The notes under the pieces are model-generated. The model ran no database searches. It was not told the DNA's origin and saw nothing but the letters and a program-made list of their open reading frames with translations. DNA of 23,634 bases from a virus. The stretch is from the IMG/VR virus record IMGVR_UViG_3300043775_003376, positions 1 through 23,634 of that record; one strand, given 5' to 3'. The position numbers were made by a program, and so were the translations under genes. Positions 1 through 7,795 of the stretch are shown piece by piece. The first letter of the stretch is position 1. Each line of letters opens with the position of its first letter.

Positions 1-1512
1 CTCAGTATCATTCCAAGCCATTTGTCCTTGTAATAGTGTTGGTTCTATATTGGTATTAAAATATAAAACATCTAAATTGCCAGTATTAGCAACAAGATTT
101 CCGCTAATAGCTAATAGAGAACCATTAAACGTAAGATTGGTTTCGGCATTAACGCCAGTTGTGGTTCCATCACTAGTTAATATCCTATTATCTGCATAAT
201 TAGTTATAGACGGAATGCCTCCTTGTATACCTTGAACTCCTTGACTTCCTTGTATGCCATCTAAGCCCTGACTGCCAATAGTTCCTTGTATACCCTGGAT
301 TCCTTGAGTTCCTTGCAGACCCTGGGTTCCTTGAGAACCAATCTGTCCTTGTGCTCCTATAGTTCCTTGTACTCCTTGTGTTCCTTGAGCACCTTGACTG
401 CCTTGGATACCTGTCTGTCCCTGAATGCCTTGCTCTCCTTGTATTCCCTGTGTTCCTTGAGAGCCTTGAGATCCAACACTCCCTTGGCTTCCCACAGATC
501 CCTGAGAGCCAGTGGTGCCTTGGATTCCCTGAGTACCCTGATTGCCTACGCTACCTTGAGTTCCTTGACTTCCTTGGCTTCCAATTGTTCCTTGAGTACC
601 TTGACTACCCTGTAATCCTTGAGAGCCTTGACTACCAGTGTTTCCTTGGCTTCCAGTAACACCCTGGATCCCCTGAGTTCCTTGGGTACCTTGAGTACCT
701 TGTGTACCATTAGATCCTTGGGCGCCAGTGTTGCCCTGTATGCCTTGAGTACCCTGAGTTCCTTGAACACCTTGTATACCCTGATTTCCCTGTATGCCTA
801 ATAAGCCCTGAGTGCCTTGATTGCCTTGAACGCCTTGAACGCCTTGTGTTCCTTGAATTCCAACAGATCCTTGAGTACCAGTATTGCCCTGAATTCCTTG
901 AGCTCCTTGGATTCCTTGTGTTCCTTGGTTACCAACTAACCCTTGTATGCCTGTAGTTCCTTGATTTCCTTGAACACCTTGTATTCCCTGGATACCTTGT
1001 ATGCCAAGAGAGCCTTGTACACCTTGAGTACCTTGTGTTCCTTGGTTTCCTTGTACTCCTTGAGTTCCTTGGACCCCTTGAATTCCTTGAATTCCTTGAG
1101 TTCCTTGAGTCCCCTGGATTCCCTGAGTCCCTTGACGACCTTGAACTCCTTGAGTTCCTTGAATACCATAAAATCCTTGTATTCCAGTTGTTCCTTGAGG
1201 ACCCTGTATGCCTTGTATGCCTTGAGCGCCCGCTCCAGGAGGACCTTGTTGTCCTTCGTTAATTGTTACTACAGAATTAGATATTTCCGTAGTAGCAACA
1301 GATATTGTTGATGATTCTGTTGGTTGTATAGTAACAACATTAATTTCAGCATCATCTAATGATATATTTTGGCTTTCAGAGCCAAGTTCAGAAACAGACA
1401 CATTATTAGTTGATCCAACACCTTCTGTGACCTCAAGATTATTTGAGTTCGGTTGATCAACATTTATGGTGTATGTTTCACCATTAAGCGTTACTATCGT
1501 AATAGTGCTCAT
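1..1512 (-). CDS. Collagen-like tail fibre/appendage protein (3' end outside window)
   Basis: Open without a stop from ATG at 1512 to the window edge (504 codons). The first about 85 residues are a Thr/Ser/Val-rich beta-type N-terminus. Then comes roughly 115 uninterrupted Gly-X-Y triplets (about 1255 to 208), mostly of the type GIQGTQGVQG, i.e. a collagen-like triple helix. After it comes a C-terminal part with the text NRILTSDGTTTGVNAE and LLQGQMAWNDTE, as found in phage tail-fibre C-terminal regions. The start overlaps the stop of the upstream structural gene by one base (TAATG), so it is translationally coupled. Collagen stalks in phages usually form fibres or side tails that end in a receptor-binding domain; that domain would lie left of the window. 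Tail fibre is inference from repeat type and context. Confidence 0.85.
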   Translation of the reverse strand, partial: MSTITIVTLNGETYTINVDQPNSNNLEVTEGVGSTNNVSVSELGSESQNISLDDAEINVVTIQPTESSTISVATTEISNSVVTINEGQQGPPGAGAQGIQGIQGPQGTTGIQGFYGIQGTQGVQGRQGTQGIQGTQGTQGIQGIQGVQGTQGVQGNQGTQGTQGVQGSLGIQGIQGIQGVQGNQGTTGIQGLVGNQGTQGIQGAQGIQGNTGTQGSVGIQGTQGVQGVQGNQGTQGLLGIQGNQGIQGVQGTQGTQGIQGNTGAQGSNGTQGTQGTQGTQGIQGVTGSQGNTGSQGSQGLQGSQGTQGTIGSQGSQGTQGSVGNQGTQGIQGTTGSQGSVGSQGSVGSQGSQGTQGIQGEQGIQGQTGIQGSQGAQGTQGVQGTIGAQGQIGSQGTQGLQGTQGIQGIQGTIGSQGLDGIQGSQGVQGIQGGIPSITNYADNRILTSDGTTTGVNAETNLTFNGSLLAISGNLVANTGNLDVLYFNTNIEPTLLQGQMAWNDTE

Positions 1513-1916
1513 TAAACACCAGCACAGCTAATTTTCGTAATCTCAGGTTCTACAGTAATTGTGCCTTGTAATAATCTTATAACTTGCGGACCTCCGCCAC
1601 TATAAAATACAGCATAAGATTCTAATTCCATATCATAATTAGCCGATGTGAAGTCGTATCCTGCTGTGATACTAGCTGGTAATTTAAAATTAATAATACC
1701 ACTACTTAATGGTGATCCAAATTCAAATAAATATAAACCACTATTTGTATTAGTAGTAGTAAATTGATATGTATTATTATTATTTGCGTTCCACTGCATT
1801 CTAGCACACTGGAATCCGGATAGATTTATTGGCACTCCACTAGAATCCGCATATGTTAAGCTAAGACCAAAAGAGGCCCCTTGTTCTATAGTAAAATTAT
1901 AAGTTCCTGCTGGCAT
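1512..1916 (-). CDS. Small beta-rich phage structural protein
   Basis: 134 aa. The N-terminal pattern (a Thr/Phe-rich strand, EQGASFGLSLTY, then GVPINLSGF.CARMQ) and the C-terminal LLQGTITVEPEITK resemble small Ig-like or BppU N-terminal-like proteins that sit beside collagen-type tail fibres in many phages. No catalytic motif is visible. It lies 16 bp downstream of the previous structural gene and its stop overlaps the fibre start. Likely role: virion or tail-appendage assembly. This is inferred from composition and position, not from a firm family match. Confidence 0.8.
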   Translation of the reverse strand: MPAGTYNFTIEQGASFGLSLTYADSSGVPINLSGFQCARMQWNANNNNTYQFTTTNTNSGLYLFEFGSPLSSGIINFKLPASITAGYDFTSANYDMELESYAVFYSGGGPQVIRLLQGTITVEPEITKISCAGV

Positions 1917-1932
1917 AGTTTATACCTCTAGT

Positions 1933-2454
1933 TTACGGATAAAAGCCACTACGATCACTGTTTTTGCTTCTCTCATGTTGAAATTCTGGATCAAATTTAT
2001 TACCACTAAATGGTCCAAGAATAGCAGCAATAGCACTAGCATTAGAAACATCCCAATATTCTGCTAGATCTCTATAAAGCTTGCATGGACCGTGTTTTAA
2101 AATCATCTCCCAACCAGCAGCGGCTCCACCAACACTTAAACTAGCAGGCCCTAGAGCAGCCCTAACTCCTTCTGTGGCGGCTTTTGATCTTAAAGTTCCC
2201 TGGTCCACTAAGCAAGAAGCTTTTAGAGATAATAATATTATAAAAAATTGATCATTAATTTGAGTAGGGTCGGGCGACATGGTAAGATTTGTAACATCTA
2301 TTGTATATTGATTATCAAAATCAACATCAAATTGTATGTATTTACCAGCGACTAATATTGTTTGTACTATTCTATTATCACTAAATTGATATGGTTTTGT
2401 GGCATCGTTAATTAAAGTTCTGACCATTGCGGTCAACTCTGTTTGCCATGACAT
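1933..2454 (-). CDS. Putative head-tail connector/neck structural protein
   Basis: 173 aa, first gene after the capsid terminator. It begins with an amphipathic helix (MSWQTELTAMVRTLINDAT) followed by a mixed domain, and ends with a disordered polar tail. A helix-rich protein of this size between the capsid gene and the tail-fibre genes fits a head-completion or adaptor protein. I do not recognise a specific family, so the role is inferred from position. The ribosome binding site is GAGG (complement of cctc at 2462-2465), 7 bp before ATG 2454. Confidence 0.75.
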   Translation of the reverse strand: MSWQTELTAMVRTLINDATKPYQFSDNRIVQTILVAGKYIQFDVDFDNQYTIDVTNLTMSPDPTQINDQFFIILLSLKASCLVDQGTLRSKAATEGVRAALGPASLSVGGAAAGWEMILKHGPCKLYRDLAEYWDVSNASAIAAILGPFSGNKFDPEFQHERSKNSDRSGFYP

Positions 2455-2503
2455 ATTATATCCTCAGATTTTGTTGTATATAAACACTATACACCTAATA
2501 AAC

Positions 2504-2530
2504 AAAAAAGCCGCCCAGTAAAGAGCGGCT
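2504..2530 (-). terminator. Rho-independent terminator after capsid gene
   Basis: On the minus strand AGCCGC, a 10-nt loop and GCGGCT form a 6-bp GC-rich hairpin (2509-2530), followed directly by six T (2509-2504). It lies 37 bp past the stop of the major capsid gene and before the next gene. It probably sets capsid mRNA apart from tail-gene mRNA. Confidence 0.85.
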
Positions 2531-2566
2531 TAATTGTTTGATATTTAAGTTATTAACTTATAGTAA

Positions 2567-3568
2567 TCAGAGAGAGCCTAGTAGGACACGTCTGTTATCA
2601 AGAACAGCAAAGCCCTGTTCTGCCCAGCCATAGAAACCAGCTCTCTTTTGACGATGTAGAGTATCGTCTTCGAAAATCTGAACTTCTTGACGAACTGGCA
2701 TTATGAAACTATCTCTCTTGCGCATATCAAGGCCAACAACTAATTCAACGTCACTAGCGGCTAATGTGCCATTAAGAACATTGGTATAGAATAGTTGATA
2801 TTCTTGACTTTCGCCAAGTTCATCAAGATCATGAAGATTCACGCCGAAAACTCTATTAAGTGTGCCATCAGCAGCAACATAGATTTCTCTACGAGTTACT
2901 TCATCAACTTGATCAACACCCCAATTACGAATGTCTTCCATAGCTTCTGGAGAGACATAAAGATCAGTTAACATACCACGATTATTACTGGCACTGTTAC
3001 CGCCGCCATTTCTACGCATAACAGTCTTCATTAGACTTACTAGGCGTTTTGTAAATTGACCAGCAGCAGCATCGCTATCGAATACTACGATATTACGATC
3101 AACACCAGCAGCGAGAAGTGTATGCCAGCCATCGTCATTCATCTTCTTGACGAATTGGGCTTCCATAACTTCCATAGCACGACCAACAACGTCCCAGCGA
3201 GCATCACGAGCATACTTTAAGAGGTAGTCGATTGAAGCGCCGATGTCATAGGTTGGAACCATGACATAATCGCCTTCAACGTGACGCTCTGGAATATAAC
3301 CGTGATTAGGAATTGTGTAAGCCACAAAGTCCTTTTCAGTACCTGGAGCAAGGAAATCTAGTGGGAATTCTGGAGTAGCACTTTGGGCAAGTGTGATTGG
3401 CTCAAAGATGCCGTCTAGAATATCGCCATTTAGAATGCCTTGACGAAGTGGAAGTTCTAGAGCTTTTGCAAATTCTGCATTAGCACCTAGTGCCTCTTCT
3501 TTATTTAATGAGCCAGAACGAACTAGAAGATCGGTAAGTTCTGGTGTTGGTTCAAAAGCCTTAGTCAT
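2567..3568 (-). CDS. Major capsid protein (HK97-fold type)
   Basis: 333 aa, a typical length for an HK97-like capsid subunit without a long scaffold domain. The middle and C-terminal parts carry recognisable text: RRNGGGNSASNNRGMLTDLYVSPEAM, a Gly/Asn-rich flexible stretch followed by the central domain, and GFAVLDNRRVLLGSL at the very end. Order portal, protease/scaffold, decoration, capsid is the classic head module. RBS is AAGGGAGA upstream of ATG 3568. The compositional bias (richer GC than flanking genes, regular codons) is usual for a highly expressed structural gene. A terminator follows. Confidence 0.9.
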   Translation of the reverse strand: MTKAFEPTPELTDLLVRSGSLNKEEALGANAEFAKALELPLRQGILNGDILDGIFEPITLAQSATPEFPLDFLAPGTEKDFVAYTIPNHGYIPERHVEGDYVMVPTYDIGASIDYLLKYARDARWDVVGRAMEVMEAQFVKKMNDDGWHTLLAAGVDRNIVVFDSDAAAGQFTKRLVSLMKTVMRRNGGGNSASNNRGMLTDLYVSPEAMEDIRNWGVDQVDEVTRREIYVAADGTLNRVFGVNLHDLDELGESQEYQLFYTNVLNGTLAASDVELVVGLDMRKRDSFIMPVRQEVQIFEDDTLHRQKRAGFYGWAEQGFAVLDNRRVLLGSL

Positions 3569-3586
3569 ATTTTTTTTCTCCCTTAA

Positions 3587-4042
3587 TTAAGCGATGTTTA
3601 CGGATACTTTGGCATAACCATCGGTGTCCTTACTACTTAAGAACGAACCGATCTGAACAGCATTTGTACTACTTGTACCAATTAGACCACTAGCACCAAC
3701 ATATGCTGGAGTACCCGCTGTTGGAGTAATGCCAGATACGAGACGGTTTGTTGTTACCTGACCATTGCGTAATAGTGTTACTTTACCACCAACTTGCACT
3801 TCATCTTTGTGCCAGTTAATGTGTTGTCTTGTAAGATCAAGATTAACAACATCATTTAGTAAAACGCCTAATGGTTTAGCGCCAGAAGCAGCAGCAGCAT
3901 AAGCTACTACAGCACTAGCGTCGTCCATTGAAACGCCTGAACCACTTGTTACTGCACTAACAACACCGCCTCTTTCAGCAGTTGTTGTCATGAAGAAAGA
4001 GATATCAGTTAAAAGTTCGATACGATCTGATTTAAGAGCCAT
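3587..4042 (-). CDS. Head decoration/stabilisation-like protein
   Basis: 151 aa, 19 bp upstream of the capsid gene and 5 bp after the scaffold gene. It is rich in Ala, Gly, Val and Thr with short beta segments (GVLLNDVVNLDL, GGKVTLLRNGQVTT), like small trimeric capsid decoration proteins that are encoded beside the capsid gene. No enzyme motif is visible. RBS AAGGGAGA before ATG 4042, almost the same leader as the capsid gene, which suggests similarly strong translation. Decoration function is inferred from size, composition and position. Confidence 0.75.
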   Translation of the reverse strand: MALKSDRIELLTDISFFMTTTAERGGVVSAVTSGSGVSMDDASAVVAYAAAASGAKPLGVLLNDVVNLDLTRQHINWHKDEVQVGGKVTLLRNGQVTTNRLVSGITPTAGTPAYVGASGLIGTSSTNAVQIGSFLSSKDTDGYAKVSVNIA

Positions 4043-4046
4043 ATTA

Positions 4047-4718
4047 TTATTCTCCCTTATTAAGTTTTTTACCTAGTCTAGCGCATACAAAATCAACTAA
4101 TGCAGCACGGGTGGTGTTAACACTTTCTTGGGTGTCGCTACCAGCACTGAGATCAAGATCATCATTTGGTTCTACGTTATCAAGAATTTCCTCAACTTCT
4201 GTTTCAGAAGCTTTTGGTTTTTTGACTTCTGGCATTTTAACCTTTTTAGCCGCATTACTGACTAGTTCTACCATAGCATCAAAAGCAACGTCTTCTAAGG
4301 ATTCAAATTGATCAACGGCTGACGAAGCAACTTCTTGATCTAGACCTTTTTCGAGTAAAGAAGCCATTCTTTTCATTTTCTTTTCTTTCTTCATCATCTC
4401 TTCTTCTTTACCCTTGTAAGCAGCAATCGCCTCTAGAGCAGAATCGAGTTCCGATTTGGCCTTCTTCATTTCTTCTTCTTTTTTCATCATTTCTTCTTCG
4501 CTCATCTTTTTAGCGGCTTCTGTTTGAGCAACTAATTCGTCGATTGAAGATTTTGTATTTACTAACTCAGTGGACTTGGTTTCAAGTTCTGATTGTAAAG
4601 AAGCTACTGTTTCTTTTAGCTCAATAATTTGAGCATAAGCTTCCTTGGTAGCTGAGGCGCAGTCTGTCATGGCCTCTACCTTTTCTTTTAATTCTGCTAC
4701 TTCTTTTTCTAAACTCAT
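4047..4718 (-). CDS. Scaffold protein from an internal in-frame start
   Basis: Within the protease-scaffold gene, codon 273 is ATG (4718-4716) and is preceded by a perfect GGAGG (4731-4727) at 8 bp. The preceding text is MEANN. Translation from here gives about 223 aa consisting only of the coiled-coil and acidic tail, i.e. a free scaffold. Nested scaffold genes of this kind are known (lambda Nu3 within C). Seen: the strong internal ribosome binding site exactly at the domain border. Inferred: that it is used. Confidence 0.55.
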   Translation of the reverse strand: MSLEKEVAELKEKVEAMTDCASATKEAYAQIIELKETVASLQSELETKSTELVNTKSSIDELVAQTEAAKKMSEEEMMKKEEEMKKAKSELDSALEAIAAYKGKEEEMMKKEKKMKRMASLLEKGLDQEVASSAVDQFESLEDVAFDAMVELVSNAAKKVKMPEVKKPKASETEVEEILDNVEPNDDLDLSAGSDTQESVNTTRAALVDFVCARLGKKLNKGE

Positions 4719-5534
4719 ATTATTAGCCTCCATAGGATTTGTACTCTTTTCTGATACACCCGAAAAACTTTTTTCGCTATTTTTTGTTGTTGATAAACTG
4801 GTAAAATTTTCCTTGTTAAATATTATACTATCCGGATTGGCTGGTTTGTCAACATAGCCTTTACCAGAAAAAGTAATATTTCTCAATACTCTACCTATAT
4901 TATGGTTTTCATATTTACCACTTCCACCATATGCTCTAAGATGTTTTGTTAAAAATGATGTCTCATCAGATCTAGATAATATCTTATATTCTCCAGTAGC
5001 CTCATTAATTAATCCATAATCAAAACCCTTAAACATACATTCCATACTAACATATTTTGTTCCGTTTTCAATTTCAGCTATTAATTTAGCTGTTCTATTT
5101 TTTAATTCTGGATTTGTATATGCTTTGTAAATTACTGAGCCTGTGACAATATGAAATCGATCTGGTAAATTATCCACATCGGTATTATTGTCTATAAGTA
5201 TTCCGTCATCTGTAATTGACCAATTAGAAACAATATGGCCTATAATAGTGTTTTCATCATGTTCTAAATTTGTTGGTTTGTCCTCTGGAGTATCTTTAGC
5301 TGCCCAAACTTCTTCTTTGGGAAAAATATCGTCATTTTTATTCCAAGAAGATGTAACTAAAATAGATTGAACATAATAAAGATCTTCATCATTATAAGAA
5401 GCTAATGCTTTAATGTTTTTATTAAATATTTTTTTATTATCTGCTGGCTCAACTATAGATGCTATACTAATTAGTGGAGTGGCCAAAATTAGGTCTTCTA
5501 GATCGTCTTGTTTTTCTTGAGCGTATATAATCAT
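4047..5534 (-). CDS. Prohead maturation protease fused to scaffold domain
   Basis: 495 aa. Residues 1-240 look like a phage prohead protease: a histidine in LEHDENTIIGH (about His92) and a serine in KYVSMEC (about Ser163), spaced as in the His/Ser prohead protease fold. Residues about 268-400 are a long charged coiled coil rich in Lys/Glu/Met, and the C-terminal 90 residues are acidic. This is the arrangement of a scaffold (compare lambda C/Nu3). The protease would cut scaffold and capsid during head maturation. An internal start at 4718 probably yields free scaffold. The assigned catalytic residues are my reading and need an alignment. Confidence 0.8.
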   Translation of the reverse strand: MIIYAQEKQDDLEDLILATPLISIASIVEPADNKKIFNKNIKALASYNDEDLYYVQSILVTSSWNKNDDIFPKEEVWAAKDTPEDKPTNLEHDENTIIGHIVSNWSITDDGILIDNNTDVDNLPDRFHIVTGSVIYKAYTNPELKNRTAKLIAEIENGTKYVSMECMFKGFDYGLINEATGEYKILSRSDETSFLTKHLRAYGGSGKYENHNIGRVLRNITFSGKGYVDKPANPDSIIFNKENFTSLSTTKNSEKSFSGVSEKSTNPMEANNMSLEKEVAELKEKVEAMTDCASATKEAYAQIIELKETVASLQSELETKSTELVNTKSSIDELVAQTEAAKKMSEEEMMKKEEEMKKAKSELDSALEAIAAYKGKEEEMMKKEKKMKRMASLLEKGLDQEVASSAVDQFESLEDVAFDAMVELVSNAAKKVKMPEVKKPKASETEVEEILDNVEPNDDLDLSAGSDTQESVNTTRAALVDFVCARLGKKLNKGE

Positions 5535-5546
5535 ATTTTTGTCTCT

Positions 5547-7748
5547 TTAGTTGTGTAGATTTTCATACACCATAGAATAGAAATAAGATTTAACCTGTTT
5601 TAGTTCGTTAACAGTCAATTCTCTGGCAAAAGACTTTTTAATATTGGTAAGAAAATAAGAATATTGATCAAAAATTTTATTGACATTATTATTGTTAATA
5701 GTCGCAAAACTTTTTTGTATAAAGTCTTGATCTATCTTATCGAAAGGTGATGCAGAAAAGAGGATTTTAGATCGTGTTTCTTCGGCCTCTAAATATTGAA
5801 TGCTAGATAAACTTCTCATATTTTTCTTTTTATAAAAATCTAATAGAATTGGATTTATAATTTCAGAAATGTTATCTTGTGCGCTATCTGCCCATAACTG
5901 AAGTGTGGCTCCGGTTTGTGGGGAAAATTTCTTTTCTTTTCTCTTTGAAGAATCTTTTAAGTTTTTGGGCCTTCCTTGTCCTGGCACTCCTTTTAAAGAT
6001 TCTGGCGAATCTTTAACGCTAGTTGGTTGGCCAAAGGGAGCGGCTGGTATTTTCATTTCCAAAACAGTTTTTTCTCCAGATTTTTTCTTTTCCAACTCAA
6101 GACCAACTTGACTCGGAGTAGCAAGACCTATTTGCAAAGCAATTTTTTTCATTGCTTCTTCAAACATAGGATCATACCAAGGACCGGCTTTGGGAACCAT
6201 CCTATTTGTATCTCTTTCTCTATTTTCTCTATTAAGTCTAATTTTTTCCATTTCAGAATCAAATCCAAATCTGGATTGAATAAGTTCATCACTAATAATA
6301 TTACGATCTGCTAATTGAATTAATAGTGCTTTTTCTGCATCTTCGTTACTTAGATCCATTCTATCAAACTCTAATCTAGCTGAGTATTTAAAACCCATAG
6401 CTTTTTGTACTAACTCAAATTCTTTCTCCCAAAAAGAGATCAAAGTATCTCTGCCATACTGAAGTCTTTGAGTAAGTGTTTTCAGGCTTATGAAATTATT
6501 TGTTGTGCCAGCAGCACCGAATGTTCCTGTTAAGGTTGGAGGAATGCCAAGACCAGCATAAACACTATTCATATGCGGAATGTATTTATTTTCCCCTAAA
6601 AATTGATGTACGTTAGTTTGGGATTCTAAAAGCTCGATATCTGGACCCCAAACAAGATCTAAAGTTCCTCCACCAACATTATTTTGTAAAATATTTGATA
6701 GTTTACTTGCTGCTGCTTTTGTTGGAGCAATTTTATGTTCGAGATTACCAAGTTTAAAAATTCTAATATTTGATATTGCTCCGTCTAGCGCGGCCATATC
6801 TGCTAATTTAAGCTTTTCTATAACTGTAATATCATCCATAATGCTATAGATCATAGGAAATGCCCAACTCTGCCAATCATCTTTTTTATAATGAAATACA
6901 AGAGTTTTTTGTGGGTCTAAAGGATACGGTTTTTTAGTTTTTGCTGCTTCTACAATTTGTGATGGTAATCCAGCAATTATAGCTTTTTCATTATCTGTTT
7001 TTGGTGATGTTATAATTTTTCTTAATCCAACTGGGATAGAAAGCTCGTATCTTTTTTGACCAACAAAAGATGCTAAAGGACCAGCAGCCACATTAACATA
7101 AACTGGATCTATAAAAGTATATCTCCAAGGTATCTCTCTTTTCTCTACGTCTACATTGAGAGAGTCTTGTTCTGTAGTATCTGCTGCCGCTGTTGCTCTA
7201 AAGAATTCATCAGCAGTTTTTAAACTAATTTTTGCTGTTTGTCTATTAATTACTACGTTTGCTACTCTATAAATATTATTTAAGAATCTTTCGCTTCTCT
7301 CTTTACCATTAATTTTCTTAAACCATTTTCTATAAAATCTTTCTATTCTTTTATTTTTATGAACTGGTTTAATACCCTGAACAGCAAAGTCTGCCATAAG
7401 ATCAATAACATTCTTTACAAGACCAACCCTTTGATAAACATCATCTGCTCTACGAATAATCTGTTTTATTTCTGTTGGAACAGCTTCGTCTGGACGAAAA
7501 TAATCATATCCTCGTCTAGTTAATCCTGGTTTACCGCTTATATCTCCGGGTAAAAGATTAGAATAATCATTGCTACGATAGTTAAATCCAGCGTTAGCTT
7601 TGAAAAGACCGTATTCATCTAAGCATCCTGCTGTTTGTTTGAGAGCGTCTTGTTTGCTTTTTAAGTCATCCCCCCAAGTAACATATGCTTCAGAATCGGC
7701 TAAAACAGCATCTTGAATAGCTTCGCTTTTTGGATATTTTTTGGCCAT
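5547..7748 (-). CDS. Portal protein
   Basis: 733 aa, longer than many portals (450-600 aa). The core has portal-type features: a helical N-terminal clip region, Asp-Pro-x-x-Val strand text (FIDPVYVNVAAGP), GIPPTLTGTFGAAGTTNNFISLKTLTQRLQYGRDTL for the long stem helix region, then REN and acidic helices. The last 170 residues are Lys/Asn-rich and helical, perhaps an internal core or barrel extension. It sits directly downstream of the large terminase, as expected for the packaging motor pair. The 47-bp gap before ATG 7748 contains AT-rich sequence with TATAAT-like words that could hold a promoter. Confidence 0.9.
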   Translation of the reverse strand: MAKKYPKSEAIQDAVLADSEAYVTWGDDLKSKQDALKQTAGCLDEYGLFKANAGFNYRSNDYSNLLPGDISGKPGLTRRGYDYFRPDEAVPTEIKQIIRRADDVYQRVGLVKNVIDLMADFAVQGIKPVHKNKRIERFYRKWFKKINGKERSERFLNNIYRVANVVINRQTAKISLKTADEFFRATAAADTTEQDSLNVDVEKREIPWRYTFIDPVYVNVAAGPLASFVGQKRYELSIPVGLRKIITSPKTDNEKAIIAGLPSQIVEAAKTKKPYPLDPQKTLVFHYKKDDWQSWAFPMIYSIMDDITVIEKLKLADMAALDGAISNIRIFKLGNLEHKIAPTKAAASKLSNILQNNVGGGTLDLVWGPDIELLESQTNVHQFLGENKYIPHMNSVYAGLGIPPTLTGTFGAAGTTNNFISLKTLTQRLQYGRDTLISFWEKEFELVQKAMGFKYSARLEFDRMDLSNEDAEKALLIQLADRNIISDELIQSRFGFDSEMEKIRLNRENRERDTNRMVPKAGPWYDPMFEEAMKKIALQIGLATPSQVGLELEKKKSGEKTVLEMKIPAAPFGQPTSVKDSPESLKGVPGQGRPKNLKDSSKRKEKKFSPQTGATLQLWADSAQDNISEIINPILLDFYKKKNMRSLSSIQYLEAEETRSKILFSASPFDKIDQDFIQKSFATINNNNVNKIFDQYSYFLTNIKKSFARELTVNELKQVKSYFYSMVYENLHN

Positions 7749-7795
7749 ATTTTTTCTATTAGTATTGTAATAGGATTATAATTGTATTATACACA

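Noticed and set aside
286-1311. Plus-strand frames rich in Leu/Ser over the first 1.3 kb
   Set aside because: They are antisense of the Gly-X-Y repeat of the collagen-like gene.
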